Under the pieces are notes generated by a model that did no database searches, was not told the origin of the DNA, and worked only from the letters and a program-made list of their open reading frames with translations. DNA of 64,000 bases, from NCBI GenBank assembly GCA_903896925.1, contig CAITZM010000116.1, positions 1 through 64,000 on the forward strand, given 5' to 3'. The position numbers and the translations under genes are program-made. Positions 44,629-54,691 of the stretch are shown here, in pieces (positions within the stretch are counted from its first letter, which is position 1; each line of letters begins with the position of its first letter). The stretch comes from an uncultured Lentisphaerota bacterium. Its GTDB lineage: Bacteria; Verrucomicrobiota; Kiritimatiellia; CAIQIC01.

Positions 44629-45603
44629 ATGGAACGCAACAAGAGCCAGTTCTCGCGGTTGATGGAGTTGGACCGGCAGATCCGGGCCGGCAAGTATCCC
44701 AACTGCCTCACCTTCTCCAAGGCCTGGGAGGTCTCGCAGAAGACCATCCAGCGCGACATCGACTACCTCAAGTTCCAGCTCGACGCCCCGCTGGCCTACA
44801 ACCGGGTCGAGAAGGGCTTCTACTACACCGACCTCAACTGGTTCCTGCCCTCGGTGAGCCTGAGCGAGGGCGAGCTGTTCGCCCTGCTGGTCGCCGGCAA
44901 GGCGATGGAGCAGTACCAGGGGACGCCGGTGTCCAAGGAGCTCGAGCGCATCTTCGGCAAGATGATGAGCGGGATGACCGACAAGATCACCGTGCAGCCG
45001 GAGCTGGTGTTCGCCCGCTTCAGCTTCACCGCGCCGCCGTCCCGGCCCGTGGCGATCGAGACCTGGAAGACGATCGTCCGCGGGCTGGCCGGGCAAAAAC
45101 AGATCAAGCTCCTCTACAAATCGCAGAACGCCGAGCAACCGAAGCAGCACCTCCTGTCGCCCTACCACATCGCCAACCTGCAGGGCGAGTGGTACGTCTT
45201 CGGCCACAGCGACGTGGACGGGGAGCTGCGCCAGTTCTCGCTGGCGCGCATCCAGAAGGCCCAGCTGACCGAGCGGTCCTTCGAGCGGCCCAAGGATTTC
45301 GACGCGGCGGAGTTGCTCAAGCACACCTTCGGCCGGTTCGTCGGGTCCAACAAGCCCTACACCATCCGGCTGCTGTTTCCCAAGGAGGCCGCCGGCTGGG
45401 TGCAGGAGCGCGAGTGGCACAACGGGCAGAAGCTCCGGCCGCGGGCGCACGGCGCCATCGAGCTGGAGTTCCAGGCCCACGGCCTGTTCGAGGTATTCCG
45501 CTGGGTCATGGCGTGGGGCCGCTACGTGCAGGTCCTCGAGCCGCAGGAGCTCAAGGACAAGGTGCGCGCCGAGGTCGCCGCGATGCAGCAGAATTTCGCC
45601 TGA
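44629..45603 (+). CDS. WYL-domain transcriptional regulator
   Basis: 324 aa from MERNKSQFSRLMELDRQIRAG, with TTGGAGG upstream. N-terminal winged helix (CLTFSKAWEVSQKTIQRDIDYLKFQLDAPLAYNRVEKGFYY), a central WYL-type Sm-like domain (LLSPYHIANLQGEWYVFGHSDVDGELRQFSLARI, ~residues 170-215) and a C-terminal WCX region. WYL regulators sense nucleic-acid or nucleotide ligands and often act in phage defence or stress. Target here is probably the divergent ARPP-1 gene and itself. Confidence 0.9.
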   Translation: MERNKSQFSRLMELDRQIRAGKYPNCLTFSKAWEVSQKTIQRDIDYLKFQLDAPLAYNRVEKGFYYTDLNWFLPSVSLSEGELFALLVAGKAMEQYQGTPVSKELERIFGKMMSGMTDKITVQPELVFARFSFTAPPSRPVAIETWKTIVRGLAGQKQIKLLYKSQNAEQPKQHLLSPYHIANLQGEWYVFGHSDVDGELRQFSLARIQKAQLTERSFERPKDFDAAELLKHTFGRFVGSNKPYTIRLLFPKEAAGWVQEREWHNGQKLRPRAHGAIELEFQAHGLFEVFRWVMAWGRYVQVLEPQELKDKVRAEVAAMQQNFA

Positions 45604-45695
45604 ACCGCGCCGCGCCGCCGGCCGAGAGGACGCTTGTATAACCCGACGCGGCTTGTTTTAATCCGCCCGCCTTACGGGCCAAAGGAATCCTCATC

Positions 45696-47897
45696 ATGAA
45701 AAAAACACTCTGGTTGGTCGCGGCACTGGCGCTGCTCTCCGCCTGCACCTGTCCGTTCAAAGGCAGCCAGTCAGCGGACCTCACGCAGTATGTGAATCCG
45801 TTCATCGGCTGCGCCGAGAACGGGCACACGTTCCCCGGCGCCTGCTACCCGTTCGGCCTGATCCAGGCCAGCCCCGACACCGGCAACTGCACCTGGAACT
45901 ATTGCTCAGGCTACATGTACCTCGACGAGCAGATCTGGGGCTTCTCGCAGACGCACCTCAACGGCACGGGCTGCCCGGACCTCGGCGACGTGCAGCTCCA
46001 GCCCTTCGCGGGCCCGGTCGCGCGCACGAACTACCACAGCGCCTACCGGAAGGCGACGCAGACGGCCCGCCCGGGCTATTACGCCGTGACGCTGGCGGAC
46101 TTCGGCGTGGACGTGGAACTGACCGCCACGCCGCATGTCGCCTGCCACCGGTACACCTACCAGCAGGCCGCCCCCGCACACCTGCTGGTCGACCTGCAGT
46201 ACGGCATCGTGAGCAGCAAGGAAGCGCTGAAGACCCACATCCTGGCCAGCGAGGTGAAGCTGGAGGACAAGTACACGATCAGCGGGCACAACCAGGCGCG
46301 CGCGTGGGTCACCCGCCACTACTATTACACGATCAAGTTCGACAAGCCCTACACAGCGATCAAGACGCTGCCCGCCCAGAAGGGCGAGAAGGCGCCGCGG
46401 TACGTGCTGGACTTCGACCTCAAGCCGGGCGAGATGCTGCAGGTCAAGGTCGCGCTCTCGACCGTCAGTATCGAGGGCGCCAAGAAGAACATGGCCGCGG
46501 AAGTCCCGGGCTGGGATTTCGCCGCCGTCCAGGCGCAGGCCAAGGCCGCCTGGAACGGACTGCTGGCGCGCGCCGAGGTGCAGGGCACCCAGGCCCAGAA
46601 GGAGAACTTCTACACCTCGATGTATCACCTCTTCATCCAGCCCAACAACATCGCGGACGTCGACGGCCAGTATCGCGGGGCCGACGACAAGGTGCTGACC
46701 GCGCCGGACAAGGCCTACTACTCCACCCTCTCGCTGTGGGACACCTACCGCGCGGCACACCCTCTCTACACGATCCTGGCGCCGGAGCGCGTGGACGGCT
46801 TCATCAGCACGATGGTCGCGCACCAGCAGGCGCAGGGCTATGTGCCGATCTGGACCCTCTGGGGCAAAGAGAACCACTGCATGATCGCCAACCACTCGGT
46901 GCCGGTGATCGTGGACGCCTTCCTCAAAGGCTTCAGCGGGTTCGATGCCGAGGCCGCGTTCCAGGCCATCAAGACCTCGCTGACGGTCAAGCATCAGAAA
47001 TCCGACTGGGACGTCTACACCAAGTACGGCTACCTGCCGTTCGACCTCATCAAGGGCGAGAGCGTGTCGCGCGTGCTGGAATATGCCTACGACGACTATT
47101 GCGCGGCGCAGCTGGCCAAGGCGCTGGGCAAGACCGAGGATGCGGCGTTCTTCGCCCAGCGCGCGGAGAACTACAAGAAGGTGTTCGACCCGGAGACCAA
47201 GTTCATGCGCGGCCGCGACACCCAAGGCCGCTGGCGCACGCCCTTTGACCCCATGCGGCTCGGCCACGGCGAAGACACGCCCAGCGACTACACCGAGGGC
47301 AACGCGTGGCAGTACACCTGGCATGTGCAGCACGATCCCGCCGGCTTGATCAAGCTCGTCGGCGGCGCGGAGGCGTTCACGGCCAAGCTGGCCTCGCTCT
47401 TCAAGCTGCCCTCGAAGGTCGAGGGCTCGGGCTTCGTGCTCGACGTCTCCGGCCTGATCGGCCAGTACGCGCACGGCAACGAGCCGAGCCATCACGTGGC
47501 CTACTTCTTCAGCCTGGCGGGCCAGCCGTGGAAGACGCAGGAGCTGATCCGCGAGATCTGCGACACGGAGTACAAGAACTTCCCCGGCGGCCTGTGCGGC
47601 AACGACGACTGCGGCCAGATGTCGGCCTGGTACCTCTTCTCCGCGATGGGCTTCTACCCCTTCAACCCCTGCCACGATGGCTACGTGTTCGGCGCCCCGC
47701 AGGTCGAAAAGGTGACGCTCCACCTCGCGGAGGGTAAAACCTTCACGATCGAGGCGCATGGCCTCTCGAAGGCGAACAAGTACGTGCAGAGCATCACGCT
47801 CAACGGCCAGCCCTGCACCGGCCTCAAGCTCGCGCACACCCAAGTAATGCGCGGCGGCACACTCGTCTTCGAGATGGGCCCGCAGCCGAAGCGCTGA
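45696..47897 (+). CDS. GH92 family alpha-mannosidase-like lipoprotein
   Basis: 733 aa with a lipoprotein signal (LALLSAC, Cys at residue 17) and AAAGGAA upstream. N-terminal beta-sandwich (YVNPFIGCAENGHTFPGACYPFGLIQASPDT, FSQTHLNGTGC) and an alpha/alpha-barrel with GH92 signatures LWDTYRAAHPLYTI, YTEGNAWQYTWHVQHD and GNDDCGQMSAWYLFSAMGFYPFNP. GH92 enzymes are calcium-dependent exo-alpha-mannosidases acting on host or yeast glycans. The protein is probably outer-surface or periplasmic. Monocistronic as far as seen. Confidence 0.93.
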   Translation: MKKTLWLVAALALLSACTCPFKGSQSADLTQYVNPFIGCAENGHTFPGACYPFGLIQASPDTGNCTWNYCSGYMYLDEQIWGFSQTHLNGTGCPDLGDVQLQPFAGPVARTNYHSAYRKATQTARPGYYAVTLADFGVDVELTATPHVACHRYTYQQAAPAHLLVDLQYGIVSSKEALKTHILASEVKLEDKYTISGHNQARAWVTRHYYYTIKFDKPYTAIKTLPAQKGEKAPRYVLDFDLKPGEMLQVKVALSTVSIEGAKKNMAAEVPGWDFAAVQAQAKAAWNGLLARAEVQGTQAQKENFYTSMYHLFIQPNNIADVDGQYRGADDKVLTAPDKAYYSTLSLWDTYRAAHPLYTILAPERVDGFISTMVAHQQAQGYVPIWTLWGKENHCMIANHSVPVIVDAFLKGFSGFDAEAAFQAIKTSLTVKHQKSDWDVYTKYGYLPFDLIKGESVSRVLEYAYDDYCAAQLAKALGKTEDAAFFAQRAENYKKVFDPETKFMRGRDTQGRWRTPFDPMRLGHGEDTPSDYTEGNAWQYTWHVQHDPAGLIKLVGGAEAFTAKLASLFKLPSKVEGSGFVLDVSGLIGQYAHGNEPSHHVAYFFSLAGQPWKTQELIREICDTEYKNFPGGLCGNDDCGQMSAWYLFSAMGFYPFNPCHDGYVFGAPQVEKVTLHLAEGKTFTIEAHGLSKANKYVQSITLNGQPCTGLKLAHTQVMRGGTLVFEMGPQPKR

Positions 47898-48052
47898 GCG
47901 ACACGCCCGCGGCCTGAATGCGAGCGGGTCATGGCGGCGCAGAAAAAGCATCCACAGATTGCACCGATTACACGGATTTTCGGCAGGAAACTGACAGACG
48001 GTTGCCCTGCCTCAAATCGGCAATCGGAAATCTTAAATCGTACATTGCCGTA

Positions 48053-49171
48053 TCAGTGTCCGGGCATGAGGCCGGGGATGAAGGGCATGACGATCTCGAT
48101 ACCGATCAGCACGATGATGATCCACTCCAGCATTTCCAGCCGGATGCTGGCGGCGGTGTTGTGGACCAACTGGTAGAAGTCCTCGATCGTGTCGAGCTTG
48201 CGCAGAATCGAGCTGTTCCATTCGCCGACATGGAACCGCTGCGCGGCGAGCCGGTAGGCGCGGGCCAAGAACTGGTCGCCCAGCAATTTCGGCGCGTTGC
48301 TCACGCGCTCGAAGAGGATCGCACCATCCAGCTGCATCCGCGAAATGCGCCGCAGGTGCGCGGCCGAGCGGCCCGGGATGAAGCGCAAGAGTCCCGACTG
48401 CCGCAAGGCATACGCATAGGAGCGATCCAGCGAGCTGTCGAGCTGGTGGTCGAGCAGCCGCAGTTCCAGCAGCTCGACGTTGGCGAACTCCAGCACGGAG
48501 CGCACGTCCTCGGCGTCCCGGTCGAACAGGAGCGCCGCGTTCCAGTCGATCAGCGTCAGATCGTCCCGCCCGTAGGAAATCCGGCACGCCAGCGCGTCCA
48601 GGGTTTCCTGCTCCGACAGCGGCTGCGTCTCCGCGCGGAGGATCTGCGCCAGGCGCGCGCCGACCAGCCCGGGCAGATCGGCGGCGGGACAGGGCAGGTC
48701 GCAATCCGTGATCTCGAAGATCGCATAGTCCTCGACCAGCGCGGCTATCTGGGACAGCTCGACGGCCTTGCCCAGCGTGCGCTGCAGTTCTTCCGCGCGG
48801 CGGCGGGAGTCGCGCAACAATTCCTCGTTCTGCGCTATCGCCCCGCTCAGTGCACAGAGGTCGTCCAAGCCGCCTGCGAGCGGGATCTCGTAGCTGATGG
48901 AGACCGCGCCGAAATCGTAGAAGGTAAGGTCCACCGACGTGGACACCGCGTACGGACCGAGCCGCTGCGGAGCACTCTCCTGGATGATCGTCAGCGGCGG
49001 CGGGTCATAGTCGAAAACCTTAGGTGCGCGCCGGTGCCGGGCCGACAACGTGGCGCGGCCCAGCTTGGCCAGCCGGCCCTGGCAGGCTTTGAGGTCGATC
49101 GCCATGCCGATGTCGTAGGCGTAGAGCACGTGGCAGGTGCCCCGGCGGATCACGATGTCCTTGGTGTTCAT
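48053..49171 (-). CDS. RMD1/YagE family (DUF155) protein
   Basis: 372 aa from MNTKDIVIRRGTCHVLYAYDIG, with GGAGAAAGGGG upstream. Matches the eukaryotic-bacterial RMD1/YagE family: DYAIFEITDC, LEFANVELLELRLLDHQLDSSLDRSYAY, GEWNSSILRKLDTIEDFYQLVHN and a C-terminal membrane helix (LEMLEWIIIVLIGIEIVMPF). Yeast Rmd1 and relatives are cytosolic or mitochondrial proteins of poorly known function. Repeats follow it at 47.9-48.05 kb. Confidence 0.85.
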   Translation of the reverse strand: MNTKDIVIRRGTCHVLYAYDIGMAIDLKACQGRLAKLGRATLSARHRRAPKVFDYDPPPLTIIQESAPQRLGPYAVSTSVDLTFYDFGAVSISYEIPLAGGLDDLCALSGAIAQNEELLRDSRRRAEELQRTLGKAVELSQIAALVEDYAIFEITDCDLPCPAADLPGLVGARLAQILRAETQPLSEQETLDALACRISYGRDDLTLIDWNAALLFDRDAEDVRSVLEFANVELLELRLLDHQLDSSLDRSYAYALRQSGLLRFIPGRSAAHLRRISRMQLDGAILFERVSNAPKLLGDQFLARAYRLAAQRFHVGEWNSSILRKLDTIEDFYQLVHNTAASIRLEMLEWIIIVLIGIEIVMPFIPGLMPGH

Positions 49172-49323
49172 GGCCCCTTTCTCCAATCAAAGATCGGAGC
49201 GAAAGCCGCCCCAGTCAAGAAAGTTTCCCGCGCGGTGAGCCGGCACATCGGAGCGGACAGCCACAGACGAACCCGGAAGGACATTTCTTGACGCGGCGCG
49301 GGCGTTATGGGTACAAGGTCGCT

Positions 49324-50067
49324 ATGAAAAACAACATGTGCATTGCCAGCCTCCTCGCCCTCGCCATCGTCGCGCAACTCGCCACCGCCGTGGTCCAAGC
49401 GCAGGACGTGGAGCCGGGCTTCAAGAGCCTGTTCAACGGCCAGGACCTCTCCGGGTGGGCCGGCCGCTCCAACCATTGGTCCGTGCAGGAAGGGGCCATC
49501 ACCGGCATCACCACCACGGAAAATCCTGCGAAGGGGAACAACTTCCTCATTGCCCGCGACGGCGCGAAGGACCTGGTCGTGGACAATTTTGAGTTGCGCC
49601 TGTCCTATCGCTTCAGCAGCGTCTGGGGCAACTCCGGCATCCAGTACCGCAGCGCGGCCTTCGACAACTACGTCGTGCGCGGCTATCAGGCCGACATGGA
49701 AGCCGGCCCGACCCACAGCGGCATCCTGTATGAAGAAGGCGGGCGCGGCATCCTCGCCAAGCGCGGCGAGAAGGTCATCATCCGCGAGAATGCCGACAAG
49801 CCCGGCAAGCACAAGGTGGAGGTGGTGGGCAGCGTCGGGGACACCAAGGCCATCCAGGCCGGCATCAAGGCCGGTGACTGGAACGACTACGTCGTGATCG
49901 TCCAGGGGAACCATCTCCAGCATTTCATCAACGGCAAGCAGACGGTGGACGTGATCGACGAGCAGGCCAGCAAGGCGGCCAAGTCCGGCGTCCTCGCGCT
50001 GCAGATCCACGCCGGCCAGCCGATGAAGATCCAGTTCAAGAACATCCGGATCAAACAGCTGCCCTGA
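49324..50067 (+). CDS. Secreted DUF1080 (3-keto-disaccharide hydrolase-like) protein
   Basis: 247 aa with a signal peptide (CIASLLALAIVAQLATAVVQA). The concanavalin-like fold opens with FKSLFNGQDLSGWAG and has GNSGIQYRS, VRGYQADMEAG and MKIQFKNIRIKQLP, diagnostic of DUF1080. Some members hydrolyse 3-keto-glycosides produced by Gfo/Idh/MocA-type enzymes, of which this window has two. Divergent from the RMD1 gene. Confidence 0.88.
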   Translation: MKNNMCIASLLALAIVAQLATAVVQAQDVEPGFKSLFNGQDLSGWAGRSNHWSVQEGAITGITTTENPAKGNNFLIARDGAKDLVVDNFELRLSYRFSSVWGNSGIQYRSAAFDNYVVRGYQADMEAGPTHSGILYEEGGRGILAKRGEKVIIRENADKPGKHKVEVVGSVGDTKAIQAGIKAGDWNDYVVIVQGNHLQHFINGKQTVDVIDEQASKAAKSGVLALQIHAGQPMKIQFKNIRIKQLP

Positions 50068-50797
50068 GCAGAGGAAGAACGCCAACCGCCAAGACCGGAG
50101 AGGCAGCAACCATGCCCTCAGGTTTCACTTCTCTCCCCTTGGCGACCTTGGCGTCTTGGCGGTTCAGTCTTTCGGTACGCGAGCGTGGTCCGCTGTTCTC
50201 CAGTTTATTGGGCCTGATCATCCGGGCCGTCCCCGCAACAACCGCAACGGAAAAGCGATTACCGCCAAGGCGCCAAGCACGCCAAGGCCGGAGGAGCGGC
50301 AACCGAGGCGGATTGAATGAGGAAAGCAGGAAGGCAGGAAAAGAATGCAACCCTCTCCGTTCCCACTTTCCTCATTTCCTCATGGAAAAGCCGTGAAAAC
50401 CTGCGTAATCCGTGAAATCTGTGGATGAGTACCTTCTCCTTTGCGTCTTCCCAGTCCTGAGTCTTGCCTGCCCTGAGCTTTGTCGAAGGGCCTGCCCTGA
50501 GCTTTGTCGAAGGGCCTGCCCTACGCTTATCGAAGGGCACTGATCTTCGCACTACTGCTCCTTTGCGCCTTCTGCCTACCTTCGCGCCTTTGCGTTATTC
50601 TGCCGCTGCGCCTTCCCTGCCCTGAGCTTCGTCGAAGGGTGCTTATCTTCCGCGTTACTCCGCCCCTGCGCCTTCTGCTTGGCTTTGCGTCCCTCCCAAG
50701 GGAAGGGCTTTCAACTTTGCGTTAAAAAGAGAAGGTCAGCACCGCTTGAACGTTTGTCAGGGAACCGAAACGAGGGAGAGCGCCGGGACCATCGGCA
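50068..50797. repeat. Dispersed-repeat field
   Basis: Three consecutive CCTGCCCTGAGCTTTGTCGA-type elements at ~50468-50540, another at 50617, and CTTGGCGTCTTGGCGGTTCA and AACGCAAAGG-type phrases. No gene seen. Confidence 0.75.
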
Positions 50798-51208
50798 TCA
50801 AACGCCGTATTTCTTGCGGAGATACTCGTAGGCGCAGTTGATATCCTTCATCTCCTGCTCCGCCACCACCCGCAATTTGGGGCCGAGATGCTGGACCTGG
50901 TCGGGATGGTATTGCCGCGAAAGTTCCCGCCAGCGCCGCTTGATGTCGGCCGGCGTGATCCGGCCGGACAGGCCGAGGATCTTCTTGGCCTTCTCTTCCA
51001 AGGAAGCGGCCGAAGTATCCAGCGACGGGGCGCGGTACTGCTCCTGGCGCATGCGCGCACTGCGTCCGCCGGCGCCGCCCACCATGCGGCCCAGTTTGCG
51101 GGCCAACCCGCCCATCCCGCGCTTCACCATGAAGGAAGGAAGGATCAGCAGCAGCACGGCCAGCAGCAGCAGCACGGCCGGCACCGAAACAAGGGCTATT
51201 GAAATCAT
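50798..51208 (-). CDS. Membrane-anchored J-domain protein
   Basis: 136 aa. N-terminal hydrophobic helix (VPAVLLLLAVLLLILPSFM), a Gly-rich basic linker (RGMGGLARKLGRMVGGAGGR), then a C-terminal J domain (AKKILGLSGRITPADIKRRWRELSRQYHPDQ) with the HPD loop needed to stimulate DnaK ATPase. Topology resembles DjlA-like or mitochondrial Pam18-like co-chaperones. No strong ribosome site is visible. Confidence 0.82.
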   Translation of the reverse strand: MISIALVSVPAVLLLLAVLLLILPSFMVKRGMGGLARKLGRMVGGAGGRSARMRQEQYRAPSLDTSAASLEEKAKKILGLSGRITPADIKRRWRELSRQYHPDQVQHLGPKLRVVAEQEMKDINCAYEYLRKKYGV

Positions 51209-51455
51209 AGTTCGCTACGTTTTGTCGCCGGCGATGATGCTCAGCCGCCGCCGGAACGTCAAGGCTGTGCTGGCAAGGAAACGGCCGCCTTTCTCTTGCG
51301 GAACGGCGCAGGGCTTGACTTCGCCCCTCAGATCGCGAGAATCCGCGCGCCTTTCCGACGGCAACACGGCGCACGGCGCCGCGTGACGGCGGACGTGCGC
51401 AGAAAAAATGATGTGGCGCGGCAACCGGGCTGCGTCCGGAGGCGGGAGCACCACG

Positions 51456-52025
51456 ATGGAGAATACGGACATGACGGATAAATACGCCAACCCTGCGCCG
51501 CTCGGGCTGATGGGTTTCGGAATGACGACCGTGCTGCTGAACATCCACAACGCCGGATTCTTCCCGGTCAGCGCGATGATCCTGGCGATGGGCTTTTTTT
51601 ACGGCGGCATCGCCCAGATCATCGCCGGCATCCTCGAGTTCAAGAAGGGCAACACATTCGGCATGACCGCGTTCATCTCCTACGGGTCGTTCTGGCTGAC
51701 GCTCGTCGGCCTGCTGGTGCTGCCCAAGCTCGGCTGGGCCGAGAAGACCCCCGAGGCCTTCATGGGCTGGTACCTGTTCATGTGGGGCGTCTTCACGTTC
51801 TTCATGTGGATCGGCACGCTGAAGGGCAACAAGGCCCTGCAGTTCGTGTTCCTCTCGCTGACGGTCCTCTTCGCCCTGCTCGCCTGCCGCGACTGGTTCG
51901 AGTCCGCGCTCATCGGCAAGATCGCCGGCTGGGAAGGCCTCGTCTGCGGCGCCAGCGCGATCTACCTGGCCATGGCCGAAGTGCTCAACGAGAAGTACCA
52001 GCGGATCGTGCTGCCGATCGGCTGA
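51456..52025 (+). CDS. GPR1/FUN34/YaaH (SatP) family acetate transporter
   Basis: 189 aa with six membrane helices. The family signature [18 protein letters not shown] is at residues ~11-28, followed by [27 protein letters not shown]. SatP-type proteins are proton-coupled acetate/succinate channels or transporters of the inner membrane. Start 51456 has GGGAG 8 bp upstream; 51471 is a possible alternative. Followed by a dispersed GC-rich repeat block. Confidence 0.9.
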   Translation: MENTDMTDKYANPAPLGLMGFGMTTVLLNIHNAGFFPVSAMILAMGFFYGGIAQIIAGILEFKKGNTFGMTAFISYGSFWLTLVGLLVLPKLGWAEKTPEAFMGWYLFMWGVFTFFMWIGTLKGNKALQFVFLSLTVLFALLACRDWFESALIGKIAGWEGLVCGASAIYLAMAEVLNEKYQRIVLPIG

Positions 52026-52329
52026 GCCGCGCCGAAACTGCTTGTGTTTCTTGGCGGCACGCGTCCCGCGTGCCGGTGCCGGCGGCGTCCCCGTTTCGCC
52101 CAAGCGCTTCACGGGACAGGCCCCCCGCCGAGCGGGTTGGGTTGTGCCGGGCGTGACGCCCGGCTCACCGGCAGGCGGGCCGCCTGCCGCCACAAGGTTC
52201 TGGCTGGGGTGTCAGCCGCGCTATGCCTCCCTGCCCTTGCGGTGGCGAGCACAACTGAACCGCACCGTCGCGCGGTCGCCGCAAGTTCCTGTTTGACTCT
52301 GCGGCGCGGAAGCACTAAAGCCAGCACCC
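52026..52329. repeat. GC-rich composite repeat, forward copy
   Basis: Contains GGCGGCACGCGTCCCGCGTG and GCCGGGCGTGACGCCCGGCT plus CGGCAGGCGGGCCGCCTGCC, all palindromic. The same modules occur in opposite orientation at about 62.92-63.06 kb, ~10.8 kb away. No gene seen. Confidence 0.75.
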
Positions 52330-53448
52330 ATGAAAACCACCGCGCTCCAGTTCTGCCTCGCCCTGCTCGGACTGTCCTGCCTCGCTCCGGCCGCCGAGGC
52401 CCCTGCGCGCCGCGTGCGCCCGCCGGCAATCGTTTCTCCGGACATCCAGGCCGATCGCCACGTGACCTTCCGACTACAGGCGCCCAAGGCCACCGAGGTG
52501 CTCGTCAATGGCCAGTGGACCGACGGGCGCGCCCCGATGACCAAGGGCAGCAACGGGGTATGGAGCGTCACCATGGGCCCCATCGAGCCCGGCGTGTGGG
52601 AATACAGCTTCCAGGTGGACGGGCTCGCGATGATCGATCCGGGCAATCCCGCGCTCAAGCCGATGCGCGCGCCGCGCACGAGCATCCTACACCTGCCGGG
52701 ACAGCCGCCGCTGATCCACGATTTTCAGGACGTGCCGCACGGCGTCGTCCACCAATACACCTATCGCTCCCAAGCGCTGGGCCGCCTGCGCGAACTGGTC
52801 GTCTATACCCCGCCGGGTTACGACAAGCAGCCGGACGCGCGCTTCCCCACCCTCTATCTCCAGCACGGGTCCGGCGACAACCAGGCCACCTGGGTCGCGC
52901 ACGGCAAGGCGCATTGGATCCTCGACAACCTCCTCGCCCAGGGCCGCGCCAAGGCGATGGTGGTGGTGATGATGGATGGCCACGCGGCGACCGGCGGCGG
53001 CGCGGGCGGCCCGACATCGAACACGGCCCTGTTTGAACGCGACCTGCTGGAGGACGTGCTGCCGTTCGTCGAGGCGAACTACCGCGTGAAGACCGACGCC
53101 GCCAACCGCGCCATCGCCGGTCTGAGCATGGGCGGCGGACAGGCGCTCGCCATCGGCCTGCAGCATCCGGACCGGTTTGCCTGGATCGGCGGCTTCAGCT
53201 CCGGCCTCCCGGACCAGGATTCCCTCACGGGACTGCTGTCCCAACCGGAGGCCGCCAACGAGAAGCTCAAGCTGCTCTGGATCGCCTGCGGCAAGGACGA
53301 TTTCCTGCTCAAGCGCAACCTAGATTTCATTGCCTTGCTCACGGAGAAGCACATCCGCCACACCTGGCGTCCGTCCGAGGGCGCCCATAGCTGGCCCGTC
53401 TGGCGCGGTTATCTGGCCGAGTTCGTGCCGCTGCTTTTCCAGCCATAG
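52330..53448 (+). CDS. Secreted CE1/Fes-like esterase with N-terminal E-set domain
   Basis: 372 aa with a signal peptide. Residues ~30-120 are an early-set/CBM48-like domain (VTFRLQAPKATEVLVNGQW); residues ~140-372 are an alpha/beta hydrolase with S266 in GLSMGG and H353 in EGAHSWPVW, and D323 a likely acid. Typical of feruloyl/acetyl-xylan-type esterases that trim plant-polysaccharide esters. Downstream genes are a TIM-barrel protein and an esterase on the other strand. Confidence 0.87.
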   Translation: MKTTALQFCLALLGLSCLAPAAEAPARRVRPPAIVSPDIQADRHVTFRLQAPKATEVLVNGQWTDGRAPMTKGSNGVWSVTMGPIEPGVWEYSFQVDGLAMIDPGNPALKPMRAPRTSILHLPGQPPLIHDFQDVPHGVVHQYTYRSQALGRLRELVVYTPPGYDKQPDARFPTLYLQHGSGDNQATWVAHGKAHWILDNLLAQGRAKAMVVVMMDGHAATGGGAGGPTSNTALFERDLLEDVLPFVEANYRVKTDAANRAIAGLSMGGGQALAIGLQHPDRFAWIGGFSSGLPDQDSLTGLLSQPEAANEKLKLLWIACGKDDFLLKRNLDFIALLTEKHIRHTWRPSEGAHSWPVWRGYLAEFVPLLFQP

Positions 53449-53627
53449 GTCGCCGTAGACCTCACGTTCCGCGGGAGCAAAGGTGGCAGGTCGAAACCGG
53501 AGCTTCACGCGGACTTGTCCGCCTCAGGCGGAGCGTGAAGCCTACGGGACGGACTGGAGCGGCAGGTATCGTCGCCCATGATTTTTGTTGGAGAAAATGA
53601 AACGCTCATAAAACAGGAGTCCTGATC

Positions 53628-54608
53628 ATGCATCCAACCAACGCCCGCTCGCGCCGTGAGTTCCTGCAAACGACCGCCGGCCTCGTTCTCGCGGCAGGTT
53701 TCACCGGCGCATGCAGCAGCGTGCCGCGCGCCGCAGCGGAGCCGAAGCACTGGATGGTCGCCTGCCGCGATGCGCACCTCAAGGCGACCGGCCAGCCCGA
53801 CTGCTGGGCTGCGTTGAAGTACCTCGGCATCACGGGCGTGGAGGTGGATGTCACCCCCGAGATATTGTGCCCCGCACTCTTCCATCCGGCCAAGCAGTAC
53901 AGCCTCGCCACGCCCGCAGGGATCGACGCCCTGGCCGGCGAACTCGCGGCCCGCGGCGTCACCATCACGGCGTTCTGCATGCACAACCGCTTCGACGACC
54001 GGCTCGAGGAAGAGATCGCCTGGATGCGCCGGCTCGTCCCGGTGGCGCAGGCCCTGAACGTCAAGGTCATCCGCATCGATGTGGCGCCCCACAAGACCCC
54101 GGTGGACCAGTTCCTCCCGGTCGCCATCAAGGCCTGCAAGGCAGTATGCGCCATCGGCGAAGGCCGGCCGGTCCGCTACGGCATCGAGAACCACAGCCGG
54201 TTCACCAACGACCCCGCCGTGCTCGACCAGCTCTTCGCAGCGGTGGGTTCCCCGCAGTTGGGACTCACGCTCGACGCCCTGAACTTCTACTGGTACGGCT
54301 GGCCGCTGGAGGAGTTGTACGGGATGTACGAGAAGTTCGCGCCACGCGTCGTCCACACGCATTGCAAGAGCATAGGCTACCCGCCGGACCGGCGGAACGT
54401 CCGCCGTCCGATGGGCTGGGAGTACGCCAAGTATGCTGCGCCGATCTACGCGGGCGACATCGACTACAAACGCGTCGTAGCGATCCTGCGCAAGGCCAAT
54501 TATCAGGGTGACCTCTGCCTCGAGAATGAATGCCTCAAGCATTTCCCGCCGGCGGACCAGCCGGGCGTGCTGCGCAAAGAGATCGAGCTGCTCAAGAGCC
54601 TGGCCTGA
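53628..54608 (+). CDS. Tat-exported sugar phosphate isomerase/epimerase-like protein
   Basis: 326 aa; Tat-type signal RSRREFLQTTAGLVLAAGFTGAC with a possible lipobox Cys, CAGGAG upstream. AP endonuclease 2 barrel with IENHSRFTNDP (metal Glu), LTLDALNFYWYGW and VVHTHCKSIG (Asp/His ligands) and a terminal CLENEC. Exported members of this fold are common in PVC bacteria and are thought to act on keto-sugars. Flanked by short CTTCACGCGGAGCGTGAAG-type hairpins. Confidence 0.85.
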   Translation: MHPTNARSRREFLQTTAGLVLAAGFTGACSSVPRAAAEPKHWMVACRDAHLKATGQPDCWAALKYLGITGVEVDVTPEILCPALFHPAKQYSLATPAGIDALAGELAARGVTITAFCMHNRFDDRLEEEIAWMRRLVPVAQALNVKVIRIDVAPHKTPVDQFLPVAIKACKAVCAIGEGRPVRYGIENHSRFTNDPAVLDQLFAAVGSPQLGLTLDALNFYWYGWPLEELYGMYEKFAPRVVHTHCKSIGYPPDRRNVRRPMGWEYAKYAAPIYAGDIDYKRVVAILRKANYQGDLCLENECLKHFPPADQPGVLRKEIELLKSLA

Positions 54609-54691
54609 GCGGCGGCAGGTAGTAGGCCTCACGCTCCGCGTGAGGCAAAGGTAGCGATGCCACAACCAGATCTTCACGCGGAGCGTGAAGA